A DNA stretch of 64,000 nt from Plectosphaerella cucumerina (taxonomy: Eukaryota; Ascomycota; Sordariomycetes; Glomerellales; Plectosphaerellaceae), in NCBI GenBank assembly GCA_020746995.1, contig JAGPXD010000002.1, forward strand, positions 4,960,001-5,024,000, in the 5' to 3' direction. Under the pieces are notes generated by a model. The model was not told the DNA's origin. It saw nothing but the letters and a program-made list of their open reading frames with translations, and made no database searches. The stretch's first letter is position 1; every line of letters begins with the position of its first letter. Positions 19,621-31,511 of the stretch are shown one piece after another. The translations under genes and the position numbers were made by a program.

Positions 19621-21793
19621 CTACTGCCTTCGCTTCCTTGAGACAAGCCCCTCGGAGCGGCCCAGATCCATAGATGACCAGTCAACGGTCTCCGTGTCCT
19701 GGAGCACAACGTCGACATCGCTTGCAACGTCGAGGGCGGCCACTTCTTCCCGCACGTTCTGTGGTGGGTCGGTCTCGAAGACGGCCTGCAAGTCATTGTG
19801 CGGCAGCAGGCCACCACCCATGTTCCAGCGGCCCTGGCGGGCCTCGCCGGAGGCAAAGAGGGCCCAGGAGCGGCGGCGCTCGTACAAGCCGATGGCGAGC
19901 AGGATGGGGTGGTTGAGAATGCGAACAAGGGTGACATGGACGTGGTGGAAGGTACGGTCGGAGACGGCGAGCTTGAGGGGCAGCAGGAAGAGCAGGGCGA
20001 GGATGTTGAAGGGTGGCGGGTATGCGAAGATGGCGTCGCTCTTGACGCCGGCAAAGGTGACAACGGCGCGGCGGAAGTGTACTTCTGCCGTCTCGTGGGC
20101 AATGATCTTGGAGAATGTGTTTGTGAGCATAGCGACGAGGACTGTAAGGAAAAGAGTGTTGCCGAGGAAGGCAAAGGCGATCATGAGCGTCGGGCCCAGC
20201 ACGACGTGAAAGTGCACCGACTCCTCGATGCCGGTGCCGTCGAGACCGAACCAGATCCAGAGCAGCCACTTGCCGATGGTAGCCCACGAGGGGGCGTGGT
20301 CGGTTCCATCAGTGGTGATCATCCACTGAAGGGCGACGATGAAGCCGGCGAAGCACCAGAGGGCGACAAAGGTGAGCATCATGAAGTCCTTCATCATGGC
20401 GTGGAGCGAGATGAAGAGGATGCTGTCGGGCATAAGGTTGAAGGCGACACGAGTGGTAAGGATTGGTGCGGCGGCACAGAGGACGTTGAGACCGAGGCCG
20501 TCGTGGAATTTGCCGACAGCGAGGTCGAAGGCGCGGGCAACGAGATAGACTGCGAAGATTGAAGTGAAGGTCATATCGAGGAAAGACCACAGACTCTGGG
20601 AGTGTAGGTCGTAACCGTGCTCGATGATATCGGCAAAGACCTCGACAACCCAGCCGGTGGTGTAGACGATGAAGCCGATCTCGTACATGGCGAGACTATC
20701 GCTGTTGCGATGCGCGAGAGTGAGAACATAGAGGGCGACGAGGACCAGAAACTCCGCTATGCCGATGAAGTTGCGCAGGCGAGGGACGATGAGACGGCGG
20801 TGATTAAGCAACGGTGCCCGAGTCGGATCGTAAAGTGTAACAGGCTGGTGTGTGTAATGATCTGGTAGGATATCGACGACAGAGTTGGGGGTGTAGACGA
20901 TGCGGCCATGATAAACAGCCTCGACGACGCGCTGGCAACCGGTGGAGGAGATGAATGTCTTCGCCTCGGACAGGATGGCGAGTTCGAGGGCGGTGACCTT
21001 GCGCTCATGGCCGCCGCGCTGGTGGAAGGGCCAGCGGAAGCGGCGGCGGGGGCGCTCAACGTGAATGGGCGCCCCTTGGAAGGGATCGAAGCCGTCGACG
21101 AGGACTGTGGCCAGGGTGGGGAGACCGGACATGCCGGGGTTGTCCTCGTGGAAGCGGCGGAGGACGCGGGCGGCGACGAGCTCGCAGAGGGTAGCGCGAG
21201 CGATGTTGACGCTTTGGTGGACCATTGTGCCCTTTTCGCGAAGGAACTGGACCCGATTTGCCATGAGACAGTAGACTGGGGGAGGTCAGCGATGAAGCGG
21301 CTTGGGGTCAGAGGCGGGCCCTATACCGATGGAGATGTCGTCGGGATTGTAAAGGCGCTGCACCAGCGGCCGAATGACCATGGTAATCATCCGGGGACTT
21401 GTCAGGTGATCGGTTGTGTATGGCTCATCTGTGGCGGTCCGCGACGTGTTGGTAAAGGGCTCTTTCGTCTCGGGGATGATGAACCGGTCCCGGTCTCACT
21501 TACCGATGCTTGTGAGGATGAGTAGTCTCACGCTGGGAGGGGTCAGTCGTGGTGCTGATGCCGCGCAGTTCCAGGAGATGCCCTCACCGATGGATGTTTT
21601 CGAAGACTGCGAGTGTCGGTGACGGCTGGTGGGCATTGCGGCTGCCGACGTCGTCGAGGCACAGCCCCGTCTCGTGGTCGTCGGCATCAAGATGGTCTTG
21701 ATTGTGGTTGGCGTGCCTGTCCCTGTTGCGCCTCAGGCCTTGGTCCTGCCGGCCGTCCCTCGAATGGGCCGAGGACGCCGAGGACGCAGACAT
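19621..21793 (-). CDS. TRP-like (YVC1-type) vacuolar cation channel
   Basis: Probable calcium-permeable nonselective cation channel of the fungal YVC1/TRP group, expected in the vacuolar membrane. Exons (minus): 21793-21588, 21532-21504 (29 nt), 21428-21327, 21275-19621; 663 aa. The joined N-terminus reads RVRLLILTSI then DEPYTTDHLTSPRM and DISIVYCLMANRVQFLRE, the conserved cytosolic segment. Six to seven membrane segments follow between roughly residues 290 and 520, with the pore-region motif WFGLDGTGIEE before the last helix. The C-terminal tail is acidic then ends in basic RKRRQ. The N-terminal ~55 residues are His/Asp-rich and low complexity. Osmotic or mechanical calcium release from the vacuole is the family role. 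Confidence 0.87.
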
Positions 21794-22421
21794 CTTGGTG
21801 CGCTCTCTGTGCGGTTTTCAGTGTGGTCTGCCGTTTGGTCGTCGATACTGGCGGTGCTGTCGTCGTCGTCGTTTGGTGAGAGTTTGAGGTTTGAGGAGCA
21901 GCAGGAAAATCCCGACCCGAGACGGCCGGCACGTCAGGGGCACGTCGTGTCCCGGGAGAGGCCTAGGCTGGTCGAGCACAGCCTGGGGATGATGGGGAAT
22001 GGATCCCCTGGACGGCAGCGAGCCACTAGAATCGACGATGGCCTCGTAATAATAAGCGAGAACAGTGGAATGGGAACGCGGCGTGTGCCCCTGTGCCAGA
22101 TCGGGCGCCGAGACCCGGTGATAAATTTAACGTAATGGCCCCTGACGACAGGGATGCCAAGAGGAGCAAGGCCGGTAATTTAAAGGGTCCAGTGCCCTCG
22201 GGATATCCGCTGTCTTGCTTCTCGCTGCTCCGAGGTCATGATCTCCGTCACAGAGAGGATTGGATCAAAGACCATCAAGGTTACAAAGGGACTTTCCATA
22301 CTGTCCATCCTCTGATCCATTACTCGATTACTTTCCCGCCTGTGTCGACCTCGACCTTCAAGTTGGACGACCACTGAGACTGACTCGTCCACTGTCTGAC
22401 GTCGAGTCCACATCCGCCACC
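21794..22421. other. Intergenic: channel promoter and GMC 3' flank
   Basis: 628 bp between the channel start and the stop of the GMC gene. Only shadow frames are present. No repeat or RNA gene was seen. Confidence 0.55.
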
Positions 22422-24339
22422 TCAAATGACCCCCCTGATTATGTCCGCCGCTCTCTCCGCCACGGCATAAAGCGTCGCCGTCGGGTGCCCGCTGATCTGC
22501 AGCGGAAACACGGAGCTGTCCACCACCCTGACGTTGGCCGTCCCGTACACCCGCAGCTCCGGATCCACGACGCCTCCCAGCTCTCTCGACATCATCGACG
22601 CCGTTCCGAAAGGATGCGCCGTCTGCGAAGCTGTTCACAATCAGCATCAAGCCAAAATCGGAGCGAACAGGAAGAAGTCTCACCCTCCTGGCGGAAAAAC
22701 GCCGCCCAGTCTTCGTCTGTCGCCTCTGGCCCCAACGGCGGCAGCGCTATGGCAGATGCCACGCTCGACAGCGGCGGCGACACGAAGAACTTGGCAAGCG
22801 CCCGGCCAGCTGCCACCATGACGTCCATGTCGCTGTCGACAAAGTAAAGCCGGGGGTCAATCAGCGGGTTGTCGTCGCGCTCACCCAGATGAATAGACCC
22901 CCGCGAGAAGGGGAACGACGGCCAATACTGCGTGCCTAAGCCCCCGGCCCCCGGCGGCGTCACAACGATGACCTCGACCACCGGCACCTTCTTGTCGAAC
23001 AGGAGGTCATGCTGCACGCGCATCACCCGCTCCACTGCCGCCGCGTCCACCGTCTGGCCGCCCGACTCTGCTGCTGTGGCTCGCGCCCATGCCGGAATTT
23101 TTGCGCTCATGGACTCGGCGATGGCGTCGACTTCGCTGCCGAAGAGCTGGTCAACCGTCAAGTAGACGTGGAAGGCATTGTTCAACCCTTCGAGGTCGGC
23201 ATAGGTCGCGAGAAACACGTTGGGCGGGTCAACCAGATTCTCGCCTACCCCTGGGAGGTTGATCTTGGTCTCGATGCCGTGAGACGCCAGGATTCTGTCT
23301 AGAGTCAGCATGCCATTTCATGGGATTGAAGAGTTGAGCGCATACCTTGGGCTGCCGACGCCGGACTTTTCGAGGAGACCTGGTGTTCGGTAAGAACCGG
23401 CCGACACGATCACCTCCTTCCTGGCCTTCACTTCAACGACCTCGTCGTCCGGCGTCAGGTACCGCACTCCTTCGGCCACCAGGCCCGCGCACTTGGAGGC
23501 GGCGCCTTTTGCCCACGTCAGTCTCTCCGCGGTGCCCTGGAAGATCTTCAGGTTCGGCCGATCCTCGACAGGGTGGAGATACGCTGTCGCCGAATCCCAT
23601 CTCCTGTTCGTCGCCGGATCGCGCGTCTGAGGCCCCATGGCGATACCCCTGTTGTCGCCGCTGTTGAGGTCCGGGTTCAGGGGCACAGAGAGACCCTCCC
23701 ACGTATCGATAATGAGCGGCGCCGTTGACGTGTTGACCAGGGCCGCCGTGTATCCGACTCGAACAGGGCCCTCGAGCCCGTGGTGCTCGATCTCATACGT
23801 CGCTCCGGCATCGACCTGGTCAGGCGTCGGGGCGACATACTTCTCCGACTTGATGTAGTAGGGGAGCAGGGCGTCCCAGTTCCACCCCGTGTTTCCGAGC
23901 TCTTCCCAGGCGTCAATCTCCTCCTTGCTCGCGCGAATGTAGGTCATGGCTATGGGGTACGTGTTAGCGGCAAAGACCTCCTTGGCCATGAGCTGCCTGC
24001 CGCAGATGGCATACCGTTGATGGCGCTGGTGCCGCCCCAGGCACGGCCATAATTGAATGGCATCGAGCGGTTGTTTGCCCCAGCCTGCGGCGTGGTCGTG
24101 TAGTTCCACGACACCGACGACCCCAGCGCGGCCCCGAAGGCGTCGGCATCATAGACGAGAGGATTGTCGCGTTCGTCGCCGCCAGCTTCAATCACGGCCA
24201 CCGTGACGGACGGGTCCTCCGTGAGCCTGTTGGCAATGACAAGGCCACTTGTGCCTGCGCCAACAATGACATAGTCGAAGGAGGATGAGGCGAGGACAGC
24301 GCCGGCCCCAGCGAGCCAGAGCAGAGCGTGAAGCGCCAT
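22422..24339 (-). CDS. Secreted GMC-family FAD oxidoreductase
   Basis: Flavin-dependent alcohol or sugar oxidase/dehydrogenase, probably extracellular (aryl-alcohol oxidase or related). Exons (minus): 24339-24015, 23949-23346, 23294-22684, 22630-22422; 582 aa. After a signal peptide (MALHALLWLAGAGAVLA) comes the FAD motif DYVIVGAGTSGLVIANRL, then RAWGGTSAIN joined to AMTYIRAS across intron 1, and PGVGENLVD. The two active-site His are in TAHPFGTASM (about His519) and ISGHPTATLYAVAE (about His562). The final intron has a decoy CAG a few bases after its true AACAG acceptor; only the first keeps frame. Family length is about 600. Exact substrate cannot be read from sequence. Confidence 0.9.
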
Positions 24340-25695
24340 GAGAAGCGGTCGTGATAGTATTGACTTGGATGGAAGTTGCCCACGTTGTTTACGTCGTCGA
24401 GGACTTGATCTGCGGCCTTTTATACTACGCCTATCGAGCATAGTACTTGAGTACTCCCATCATCCCGCGCCAGATGCCAAGCGTAGCGGCTACTCGGATT
24501 CTCGTTTATCTCTTTTCTCGCCGTCGGTTTTCGTTTGGAGATCGAAGATCCCTGCATCTTGGCCAGGGGAACGTCGCCAAGTGCGAATGGGGACCATGAT
24601 TTGATCACGACAAGCTTACGGCACTTTACCCGCCATTTGAGCCACATCACCCGGGCCAGTGGCAGAATGACACCGGAGAGAGGCCGACCACGGGTTCCAT
24701 TGCCCTGCATCATACCCCATTGCGTATTTGCGGTCGTCTTCAAGCCTTTGGGACTGCTTGGGCATTTGCCTTGCCTGAAGGGGCGAAGCTTTCAGCCGTA
24801 CGATGACCGCGTATATCTCGCATCGACGGGACGCTTCCGAGACCTTGACGCTCAATGAATGCGCCCAGGTTGACAATTGGATTAGTAGAAGATGGGTCTT
24901 CCACGTGATGACTTGGCCATCCGTTGCCGTAATCAGGTCAAGCCATGAGTTAACAACAGCAGCATCCGCCACGCAGAAGGGAGAACCTGACCTCGATCCG
25001 ATCTTTTCTCACAATTGCAATAACAGCCATCTGCAAGAACCCAACACAGTTCTCGTATTCGAAGCATCTCTATTAATATGTAAAACAAAGCATGTCCCTC
25101 TGGGGGCAAACATGTCAGGCTTCCTTCAACACCTGGGCAGGCATTAGACAGAACCTTTGTTGGGCGGCTTTGACACGTCCAACTCGAGCTTGCACATGAA
25201 ATCCGACGTGTTGAAGCCGATTTCAAGACGGTAGATAGCTACAAAGAGCCCTCATATTCGAGGCACTCCTCAACCCCGACATCCAATGGCCTTCAGCATC
25301 AACGGATCGAGCTGTGTCTTCTCATGACAGTCATAATTTCAAAGTTTGCTGCGCTAATGCATTGACCTTCAAAAGCCCACATGTGCCGAGACCAGTTTCC
25401 TCGACTGCCCGAACAAGCCATGTATCTAGTGTCGTTCTTCCGGTCTCCCTGTTCTTTGCAGGCCGTACCGATTGTGTCCAGGTATCCAACGCCTCCCCTG
25501 TCTGGTCTTTACATCAACCCGTGTGATCATAATGTCATCGAGTGTCTGCAATCGAGCAGTGACTCGGAGCCTTCTGGGTATGTAGCTCTGAGAGAATGGG
25601 TGACAGGCAGTGTCTCTCTCAGAGCGGCGCGAGGGTGGGTGCGGCGTCAACTGCTGTGCAACCAGGTATGGCTTGGTACTGGTGACGCAGTGTGT

Positions 25696-25729
<34 letters not shown>

Positions 25730-25768
25730 TCTGGAAGCCCGTGGAGGCTTCTACGCAATGGTGGCGCT
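24340..25768. other. Intergenic spacer with TG microsatellite
   Basis: 1.4 kb between the GMC gene start and the stop of the small mitochondrial-type gene. Apart from a (TG)n tract at about 25690-25730 near its right end, nothing coding or repetitive was recognised. The left part holds the GMC promoter. Confidence 0.55.
25690..25730. repeat. (TG)n microsatellite
   Basis: About 40 bp of almost pure TG dinucleotides, with one TA interruption. It lies about 40 bp past the stop codon of the small gene to its right, so it is probably within or just beyond that 3' UTR. Confidence 0.95.
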
Positions 25769-26053
25769 TCAGAGACGGGCAGGCTCGCTGGGGGCGTTGG
25801 TGCTGCTGAAGGTAGCCTGCGTGGAGGTTTCAGCTGCGGTGGGCGCAGAGCTGGGGGCTGGCGCCGACTGGGTGGCTCCGGCGCCCCAAAGCTTGTCCAT
25901 GATGGCGTCGTGGACGGCAGAGTCACGCTTGCTGGGAGACTCCGAGGTTGTGGTCGAGGTCAGGCGACGGGTCTGGGTGAGGCCCTGGCCAGTGATCCTC
26001 GCGGCCGAGGGAGCGCGGAGGACGCGGGAGACGGTGCGGATGGAGGAGTTCAT
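25769..26053 (-). CDS. Small putative mitochondrial protein
   Basis: 94 aa from ATG 26053. The first ~40 residues (MNSSIRTVSRVLRAPSAARI then TRRLTSTTT) are rich in Arg/Ser/Ala/Thr without acidic residues, a typical mitochondrial presequence with an RR-L cleavage context. A short conserved-looking core, KRDSAVHDAIMDKLWGAG, follows, then an Ala/Ser/Pro/Thr tail. No domain is recognised. Intronless. A further in-frame extension to 26149 lacks an ATG context and was not used. Function unknown; import into mitochondria is inferred. Confidence 0.6.
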   Translation of the reverse strand: MNSSIRTVSRVLRAPSAARITGQGLTQTRRLTSTTTSESPSKRDSAVHDAIMDKLWGAGATQSAPAPSSAPTAAETSTQATFSSTNAPSEPARL

Positions 26054-27747
26054 TGTGAAGGCTGTGAGGGTGGTGGAGTGTAGTTTTGGCTGGTAATGAA
26101 GACTAATAGCAAGAAGAGGTGTCTGAAGTCTGGATGAGCTGCTCGGCACGTCCAGAGAGGCCTCGCCGGCATGCCTCGAGATATAGCCTCCGCCGGTTGA
26201 TGGTTCGGATGTTCAGGGGTGGGTCGGTTCGGGTGAACGGATGCTTGGCGACCGCCGGCCGGCCGCTGTCCCCCATAATGCCATGCCGATTTACCCCATA
26301 TCCCCGCGCCCCCACGCTGCCTGTACCCTGCGCAGCAGCCTGGTCTGCGCACCTTGGCTCTGCATCATGCGATGGCCGGTTGACCGGGCTCTCTCGAGTC
26401 GTATGTTGAAGCTGCCCTGGAAGGTTCTTGCGCTGTCGAGAGCATCCCGTGCTCCGACGTGGTGCCACCGGAGGTTCGCCATATCTCTCGGAGTGCGGGG
26501 CAGCCAACGGGTGTCCGAGACTACCTAGGGGTTGGATTCTTGGAGGACGCAGTGAGGGATCAGCACGTCGTACGATGTAGGGCTACTGGCTGGGTCCGAC
26601 AATCGGCCGGGCGGAAAACAATGACTGAGAGAGCTTACCCCCGGAAAGGAGTTGGAAGGGCTCCCGAGTTCAAACCCCGCCGGTTACGGAGGGGCATCGG
26701 AGGCTAGAATTGAGCTCCGGGTCTACCCATGGTCCAACCACATGATGGACCAACACACAGAGAGAGTGCTTGCCTCACCAGTCATCCAGCCACCCTGCGC
26801 CATCCTGTCTTCCATCCTGCCGTGGCACTATCTTTCAGCTGCGCGGGCGTTGACGGAAGCACATCAGAAAGGGGCTGCCTCCGAGTCATACAGCTGTGGC
26901 GCAAAGAAGGCGCATACCCGTGGACGTTGCTTGAGCCCGCTACTGGAAACGGGTTTTCTCGTTGAGAACGGGCTAAGATGACACAAGGTGGCTTGGCCTT
27001 GGGTAAGCCACCTTGAGGCTCCATCAGCCACGCTTGGCCCTCGCTCAACGTCAACAATGACAAAGAAGGTGTCTCTTACGCGGGAAAGCAAGGACTGGCG
27101 ACATTCAGTCACATATTCTGACGGCTGTGGTCTATGTAATACTCTGTAGACAAGAGAGAGAAGAGAAAATTGTAGCCATGTCCCAATCCGAGCTGTTGGG
27201 CATCTAGCTGCCCCGTTGTGAATGTGCCATGTTGTGCCGTTGAATGCAAGCAAGGTGCCTGAAGACAATCTTCCCATTGAATTGATGAGATGTAAGGTAG
27301 AATCTGATAGTGGTCCATAGGGGTCATTTTTGCACGGAGCCATGTCCAGTCGAAGAAAAGCCGTGGCAACAAATCTTCGAGATGGCGTCTATGGCTGCTC
27401 AGAAGAAGAAGCCATAAGAATGTTTACAACCACGCGGCTGAATCTTAAGAGGATGAAAATTCTGAAGAGGCGCAAGCCTTTTGATGCGTGTGGGCTCCTT
27501 CCCTCCCGCAAAATTCTATTTAAGAGTCGAGGGCCCCGGGGTCGAGGGCATCCGGTAGCTTCTTCCTCCCTCATTCACTTCGTCCCACCTCTCGAGTTCC
27601 TGCCCAAATTCTCGCTGCCTGCCTTCTCACAAACACTCCATTGCTTCTAACGTTGAACGCGATTGCCACCACGAGTTATTCCATCGCAAGCTTTCAACTC
27701 CAATTCTCCTCCATTCTTCAACCTTGCTCTTGCCTCCCATCACCACA
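26054..27747. other. Intergenic spacer
   Basis: 1.7 kb with no coding region or repeat I can support. Near the right end a CTATTTAAG at about 27514-27522 could act as a TATA element for the next gene, followed by a pyrimidine-rich leader. One GTTCAAACC-type sequence near 26670 was considered and rejected as a tRNA T-arm. Confidence 0.5.
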
Positions 27748-28593
27748 ATGTCTCGATATTATTCCGAGCCCAACATCCCCCGCGGCGCCGTCCGCCCCAA
27801 GTCTTGCGACTGGGCCGAGGGAGACATTGCCTACCTCAAGCGCATCGAACAATTCACCCAGGAGCAAATCGAACTGCTGGAGCTGGAGAAGGAATACCCG
27901 CTTCATGCGGCGGCGACCAACCACCCTGTCATCATCCTGCAGAAGGGCAACCCCACGAGCAAGGGCCAATTCTATCTCGTCTGCACCGTCTCGGCCTACT
28001 CCTCCGGTCCCGAAAACAATTATCTCGCGCCTTGGAAGCAATTCGTCCATTACGCAAAGAACCCAGAGAGCTTCCGCTCCTTCGCCGGCTCAGAGATTTA
28101 CCAGCCTCGGGGTAAGGCCCCAGAGGCGGCTCTCCAGCTCAAGCAGGGCCAGAGGATGCCCAAGCCCAAGACCTCTTGGGTCTACACAAAACACGCCTGG
28201 ATTGTGCCCGAGTCCGTCCTCGGTCCTTTCAAAGGATCTCCTTACCAACTAGAGATGACGAAGGAAAGCCACAACGACCTACTCGCCCACATGCAGCGCT
28301 CGTGTCACTATCTTAAGAAGAGACTCGAAGATCCTCGCATGTTCGGCGGAGCTGGCATCGTCACTCCTCGCACGCCTCCTCGCTCACCTACTCGCTCGCC
28401 TCGCAAACCCCGCTCATCTCCTCGAAAGTTCGTCCCGGCCCCTGCGCCGACTCCCAAGATCGTGACGGCGGTCCCGGCGACTACCTGCAGCTGGTCCAGG
28501 GTGGCCGCCGCACCCGCGATTCCCTCCAAGGCCACCTCCAACGAGACAAAGGTGTTCAAGAAGCTCAACCGGGCGATGGCCATCGTCAACTAG
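27748..28593 (+). CDS. Fungal protein of unknown function with basic SP-rich tail
   Basis: Intronless ORF of 281 aa; start taken at ATG 27748, because the open frame upstream has only non-ATG codons. The N-terminal ~190 residues look globular: DWAEGDIAYLKRIEQFTQEQIELLELEKEYPL-type helices, then HPVIILQKGNPTSKGQFYLV, VSAYSSGPENNYLAPWKQ and KTSWVYTKHAWIVPESVLGPF. Residues ~205-235 are Pro/Arg/Ser-rich with repeated S/T-P-x-R/K units (TPPRSPTRSPRKPRSSPRK), resembling proline-directed kinase sites or a nuclear localisation segment. No named family is recognised. Complete by start and stop. Confidence 0.75.
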   Translation: MSRYYSEPNIPRGAVRPKSCDWAEGDIAYLKRIEQFTQEQIELLELEKEYPLHAAATNHPVIILQKGNPTSKGQFYLVCTVSAYSSGPENNYLAPWKQFVHYAKNPESFRSFAGSEIYQPRGKAPEAALQLKQGQRMPKPKTSWVYTKHAWIVPESVLGPFKGSPYQLEMTKESHNDLLAHMQRSCHYLKKRLEDPRMFGGAGIVTPRTPPRSPTRSPRKPRSSPRKFVPAPAPTPKIVTAVPATTCSWSRVAAAPAIPSKATSNETKVFKKLNRAMAIVN

Positions 28594-29336
28594 AAGCAGC
28601 GATTCCAAAGAGCAAGCACATCAAGACGACCTTGTACATTATACCTTTGCATGCGACAGGCAACCAAAAGCCCCTCCTCAACATTCTTTACCTCATCGCC
28701 GGCGGTCCATCACGACCAAGGCAACTACCGAACCTCTTCGATCACTCGCATCAGAGACTTGCACCACCAAATTCCAAGAACCAAGCGCTGGAACTTCAAA
28801 ACTGGGTTGGCACAGATTCGGGGCGATAACTACTTCGGGAGAGGAGAAAGTGGCTGCACAAACGTGTACTTTTGTAAACTTCATTGGCATGAGCACACAT
28901 CTGAGCGTTCTGAATAAAAGTTTGCCACCTTTGAGTCCCAATTGGTCGTTACTTCCGCATATGTTAATTTGTGACCGAGTTTCGTGATTTACTCTCAATG
29001 ATACATGCCGCTCGGTGGGTTGCAGGTAACGATTGGCAAGATAGTGTGCCAGGCTCTTAGAGCACCAGGACGCAAGCTCGATTTTGAGGTAGGTCCGTAT
29101 CTGTACATGCACTGATCTCTGAGGGCATTGGGCCTTGACAATGGAGGTGTTCGGCACGGTACCTTTGTAGCGTCAAGTCACAACCCAGGGCAAGAAACAG
29201 ACGCGAAATGACTTCTTCTCATCCGAAAATTCTGCTATCATGGGTCTAAAGTGCTAGATGCCGCAAACTATGCTTTCAATACAACATGCTTCGTTCACGT
29301 CGTGAGTCGTGATGACGTCGAGTCTTGGCGGCCTGC
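28594..29336. other. Intergenic between convergent genes
   Basis: 743 bp separating the stop codons of the SP-rich protein and the MFS transporter. It must hold both terminators. Nothing else was recognised. Confidence 0.55.
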
Positions 29337-30872
29337 TCAGGCCTTGGTGTACTCGGACGACTGCCTCCAGGCCTCGCCATACTTCATAACAAAGGCGGGG
29401 ATGGGCGCCAATGACAAGGAGAGCGCAGCGAGAACCGTAAAGCCCCAGCCATAGCCAAAGTTCTCGGTCAAGGGCCCCGTCGTCAGGGGAAGAAAGGTGC
29501 CCATCAGGCAGCGGGTAACGATAATGCCCGTCATTGCGGAGGCCGAGTAAAGGCCGCAGGCATCGACGACGTACGCCGAAAGGGGCACCGTGGCCAACAG
29601 GAGGGTGAAACCGAGAAAGGCGACGGAGATGAGGAGGAGAGGGACGGGCAGGGCCAGCTCGGCGATCCAGCCGTACGCCAGCACGGCGATGGGCATTGTG
29701 AAGGCGCCGATGATGGCCAGGGGCAGGCGGTACTCGGGTTTGCCATCAGCCTTTGAATCGCCGCGCAGTTGGATGTAGATCTTGTCCAGTAGGCGGTTGC
29801 ACACCATGACGCTGCCGAAGGACCCAATGCTGAAGGAGAAGAAAGCAAGGCCAGTCTGCGCAGGGGTGAAGCCGTAGACATCCTGCAGGATGTCGGGGAG
29901 GGTGACGGACATTGTGTAAAAGTAGGAGAACAAGACCGAGCCAAAGAGCGACATGAGCAGCAGGACGCTGGAGCCGAAGAGAACGGCAAAGGGGCGCGTG
30001 ATGGAGTGCAGCAGCTTGTTGAGGTTGCGGTGCTCGCCGTGGTGCGGGTCGTGCTTCGAGGTGGCGCCGTCACCGGCCTCGAGCCGCATCTTGGCGGCTC
30101 TGCGGCGAAGAATGGCCATCTTGTATGTTTCCCGGAAGCAAGTGAGGAAGAGAACCTCGCATGCAGTGGCTAGGCCGGCGGCGATGAAGAGGACCTCGCG
30201 CCATCCCAGGGTCTGGGCGATGGCACCGGAGATGGCTGGACCAACGGCGCCGCCGATGAGGGGTGCAAGCATGATGAGGCTCATGGCCGAGCCGCGCTCG
30301 TCCGACTCGAACATGTCGCCGAGGATGGCGGGGTTGAGCACGTTGGAGGCGACGGCGAGACCTGTCAGGGCTCTGGCGGCGATGAAGAGCGGTGTGCTCT
30401 GGCTGATGGCTGCAAGGAGGGTGGCGGCGATGAATAGGACATTGGCAGCGTTCATGACGGGGTAACGGCCGAAGACTTCGGAGAGGGGTGCGATCAGCAG
30501 GGGGCCAGCGGCCTCGCCCAGCTCCCAGATGGTCACGAGCAGGGCCGTTGCGGGCGAGCTACCGCTACCGTGGTCGAGGTCATCGGCGATGGTGCCGGCT
30601 ACGGGAACCACTGAGATACAAGTGAAGGTGCTACAAGACGATTTGTCAGTGTCTCATTCTCAAGCACGAGACAAGAGGGAAACTCACACGGTGAACGCCA
30701 TGCATGCCAACAGCAAGACAATGGCCCACTTGAACGGCGTGGGCCACTCGCGAGGGTTCTCATCGTCGCCCTCGGGGTCAAAGTCGAGTATCACCTCGGT
30801 GTGACGGATGCCCCCGTCCTCGAGGTCCTCGAGCGCGGGCCGCAGGAGGGGCTGTTCCTCAGCGAAGGCCAT
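29337..30872 (-). CDS. MFS transporter, DHA1 (12-TM drug:H+ antiporter) type
   Basis: Plasma-membrane exporter of unknown substrate, 492 aa. Exons (minus): 30872-30688 and 30630-29337, with the join inside AFTVTFTC. The N-terminal cytosolic tail is acidic (FDPEGDDENPREWPTPFKW), the usual start of fungal DHA1 polyamine/multidrug transporters. Twelve hydrophobic segments are visible; the loop 2-3 motif is LSEVFGRYPVM, and the motif-C-like LIGGAVGPAISG lies in helix 5, indicating antiport. The central loop is long and basic (RRRAAKMRLEAGDG). The stop follows YTKA. Neighbours do not indicate a biosynthetic cluster, so the cargo is open. Confidence 0.9.
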
Positions 30873-31428
30873 GATGAGATGTCGATGACAGCTCCTTCGG
30901 GTCGGATCGGTCGGTGGGGTGATAATGGGGATAAGAATACGGGGCCCCGGGGTATTCCACTTCGTACGCGCGGTGTCTTGGACGTGGAGTCGGACTTTTG
31001 AGGGTGTAACGACGGACGACGTCCGGTGAAGGGGGGCGGCAGGGCGGCAAGTTCGAAACTTTTTTTTTTCTTCCAACGGGGGCGAATGTGGTTAGCTAAT
31101 CACGCCCTGCGATGCACAAATGTCGCGAGAGGCGCTGCATTAGCGCGCCGCTAGCCAAGACGGCAGCTAACTCGACTGGGTAATCCCCCAAGAGAGCCCT
31201 GGAGAACCCCTGTAAATAAGGGCGTTCTGGCAGCGAGATGGCCCCTGTTCATCGCGGCTCCAGCCCAGGCGACGTCCCATCTTTTTCTCATGGCGGCACC
31301 TCGTGAAATATTGATGCTGTGTGTAGGCTTTACCAAATGGCAAGAAAAAGACAAAAATCCCCCTCCGAGCCTTCTGCTATGCAGGAATCCGGAGGGGGAG
31401 AAACCCGCCCAGCCGTAGAGGGCGGTTT
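30873..31428. other. MFS promoter region and spacer
   Basis: 556 bp upstream of the DHA1 transporter. A poly-T tract of about 11 bases lies near 31060-31070. No gene recognised. Confidence 0.5.
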
Positions 31429-31511
31429 TGCTCGTCGCGGGATTTGAACCCGCGCTGGCTCTGCGCCAGTAGCCCAGCGATTGTCGACTTAAACCGCTGG
31501 GCCACCAGCTG
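31429..31511 (-). pseudogene. tRNA-like element (class II, Ser/Leu-like), probably degenerate
   Basis: On the minus strand an A-box TGGCCCAGCGG and a B-box GGTTCAAATCC lie at tRNA spacing, within an 81-83 nt unit expected for a class II tRNA with a long variable arm (CTGGC-GCAGA-GCCAG hairpin). The T arm is perfect (GCGGG-TTCAAAT-CCCGC). The 3' acceptor strand GACGAGC followed by A would need GCTCGTC at the 5' side, but the DNA offers only GCTGG before the A-box, as if two bases were lost. No clean anticodon arm can be drawn. Most likely a tRNA pseudogene or tRNA-derived fragment that keeps pol III promoter boxes. Confidence 0.4.

Noticed and set aside
22625..22635. Second CAG (TTCGCAG) as acceptor of the last GMC intron
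   Set aside because: It shifts frame and destroys the active-site segment TAHPFGTASM; the AACAG a few bases earlier keeps it.
26640..26700. GTTCAAACCCCGCC resembling a tRNA T arm
   Set aside because: No matching A-box or acceptor strand at tRNA distance on either strand.
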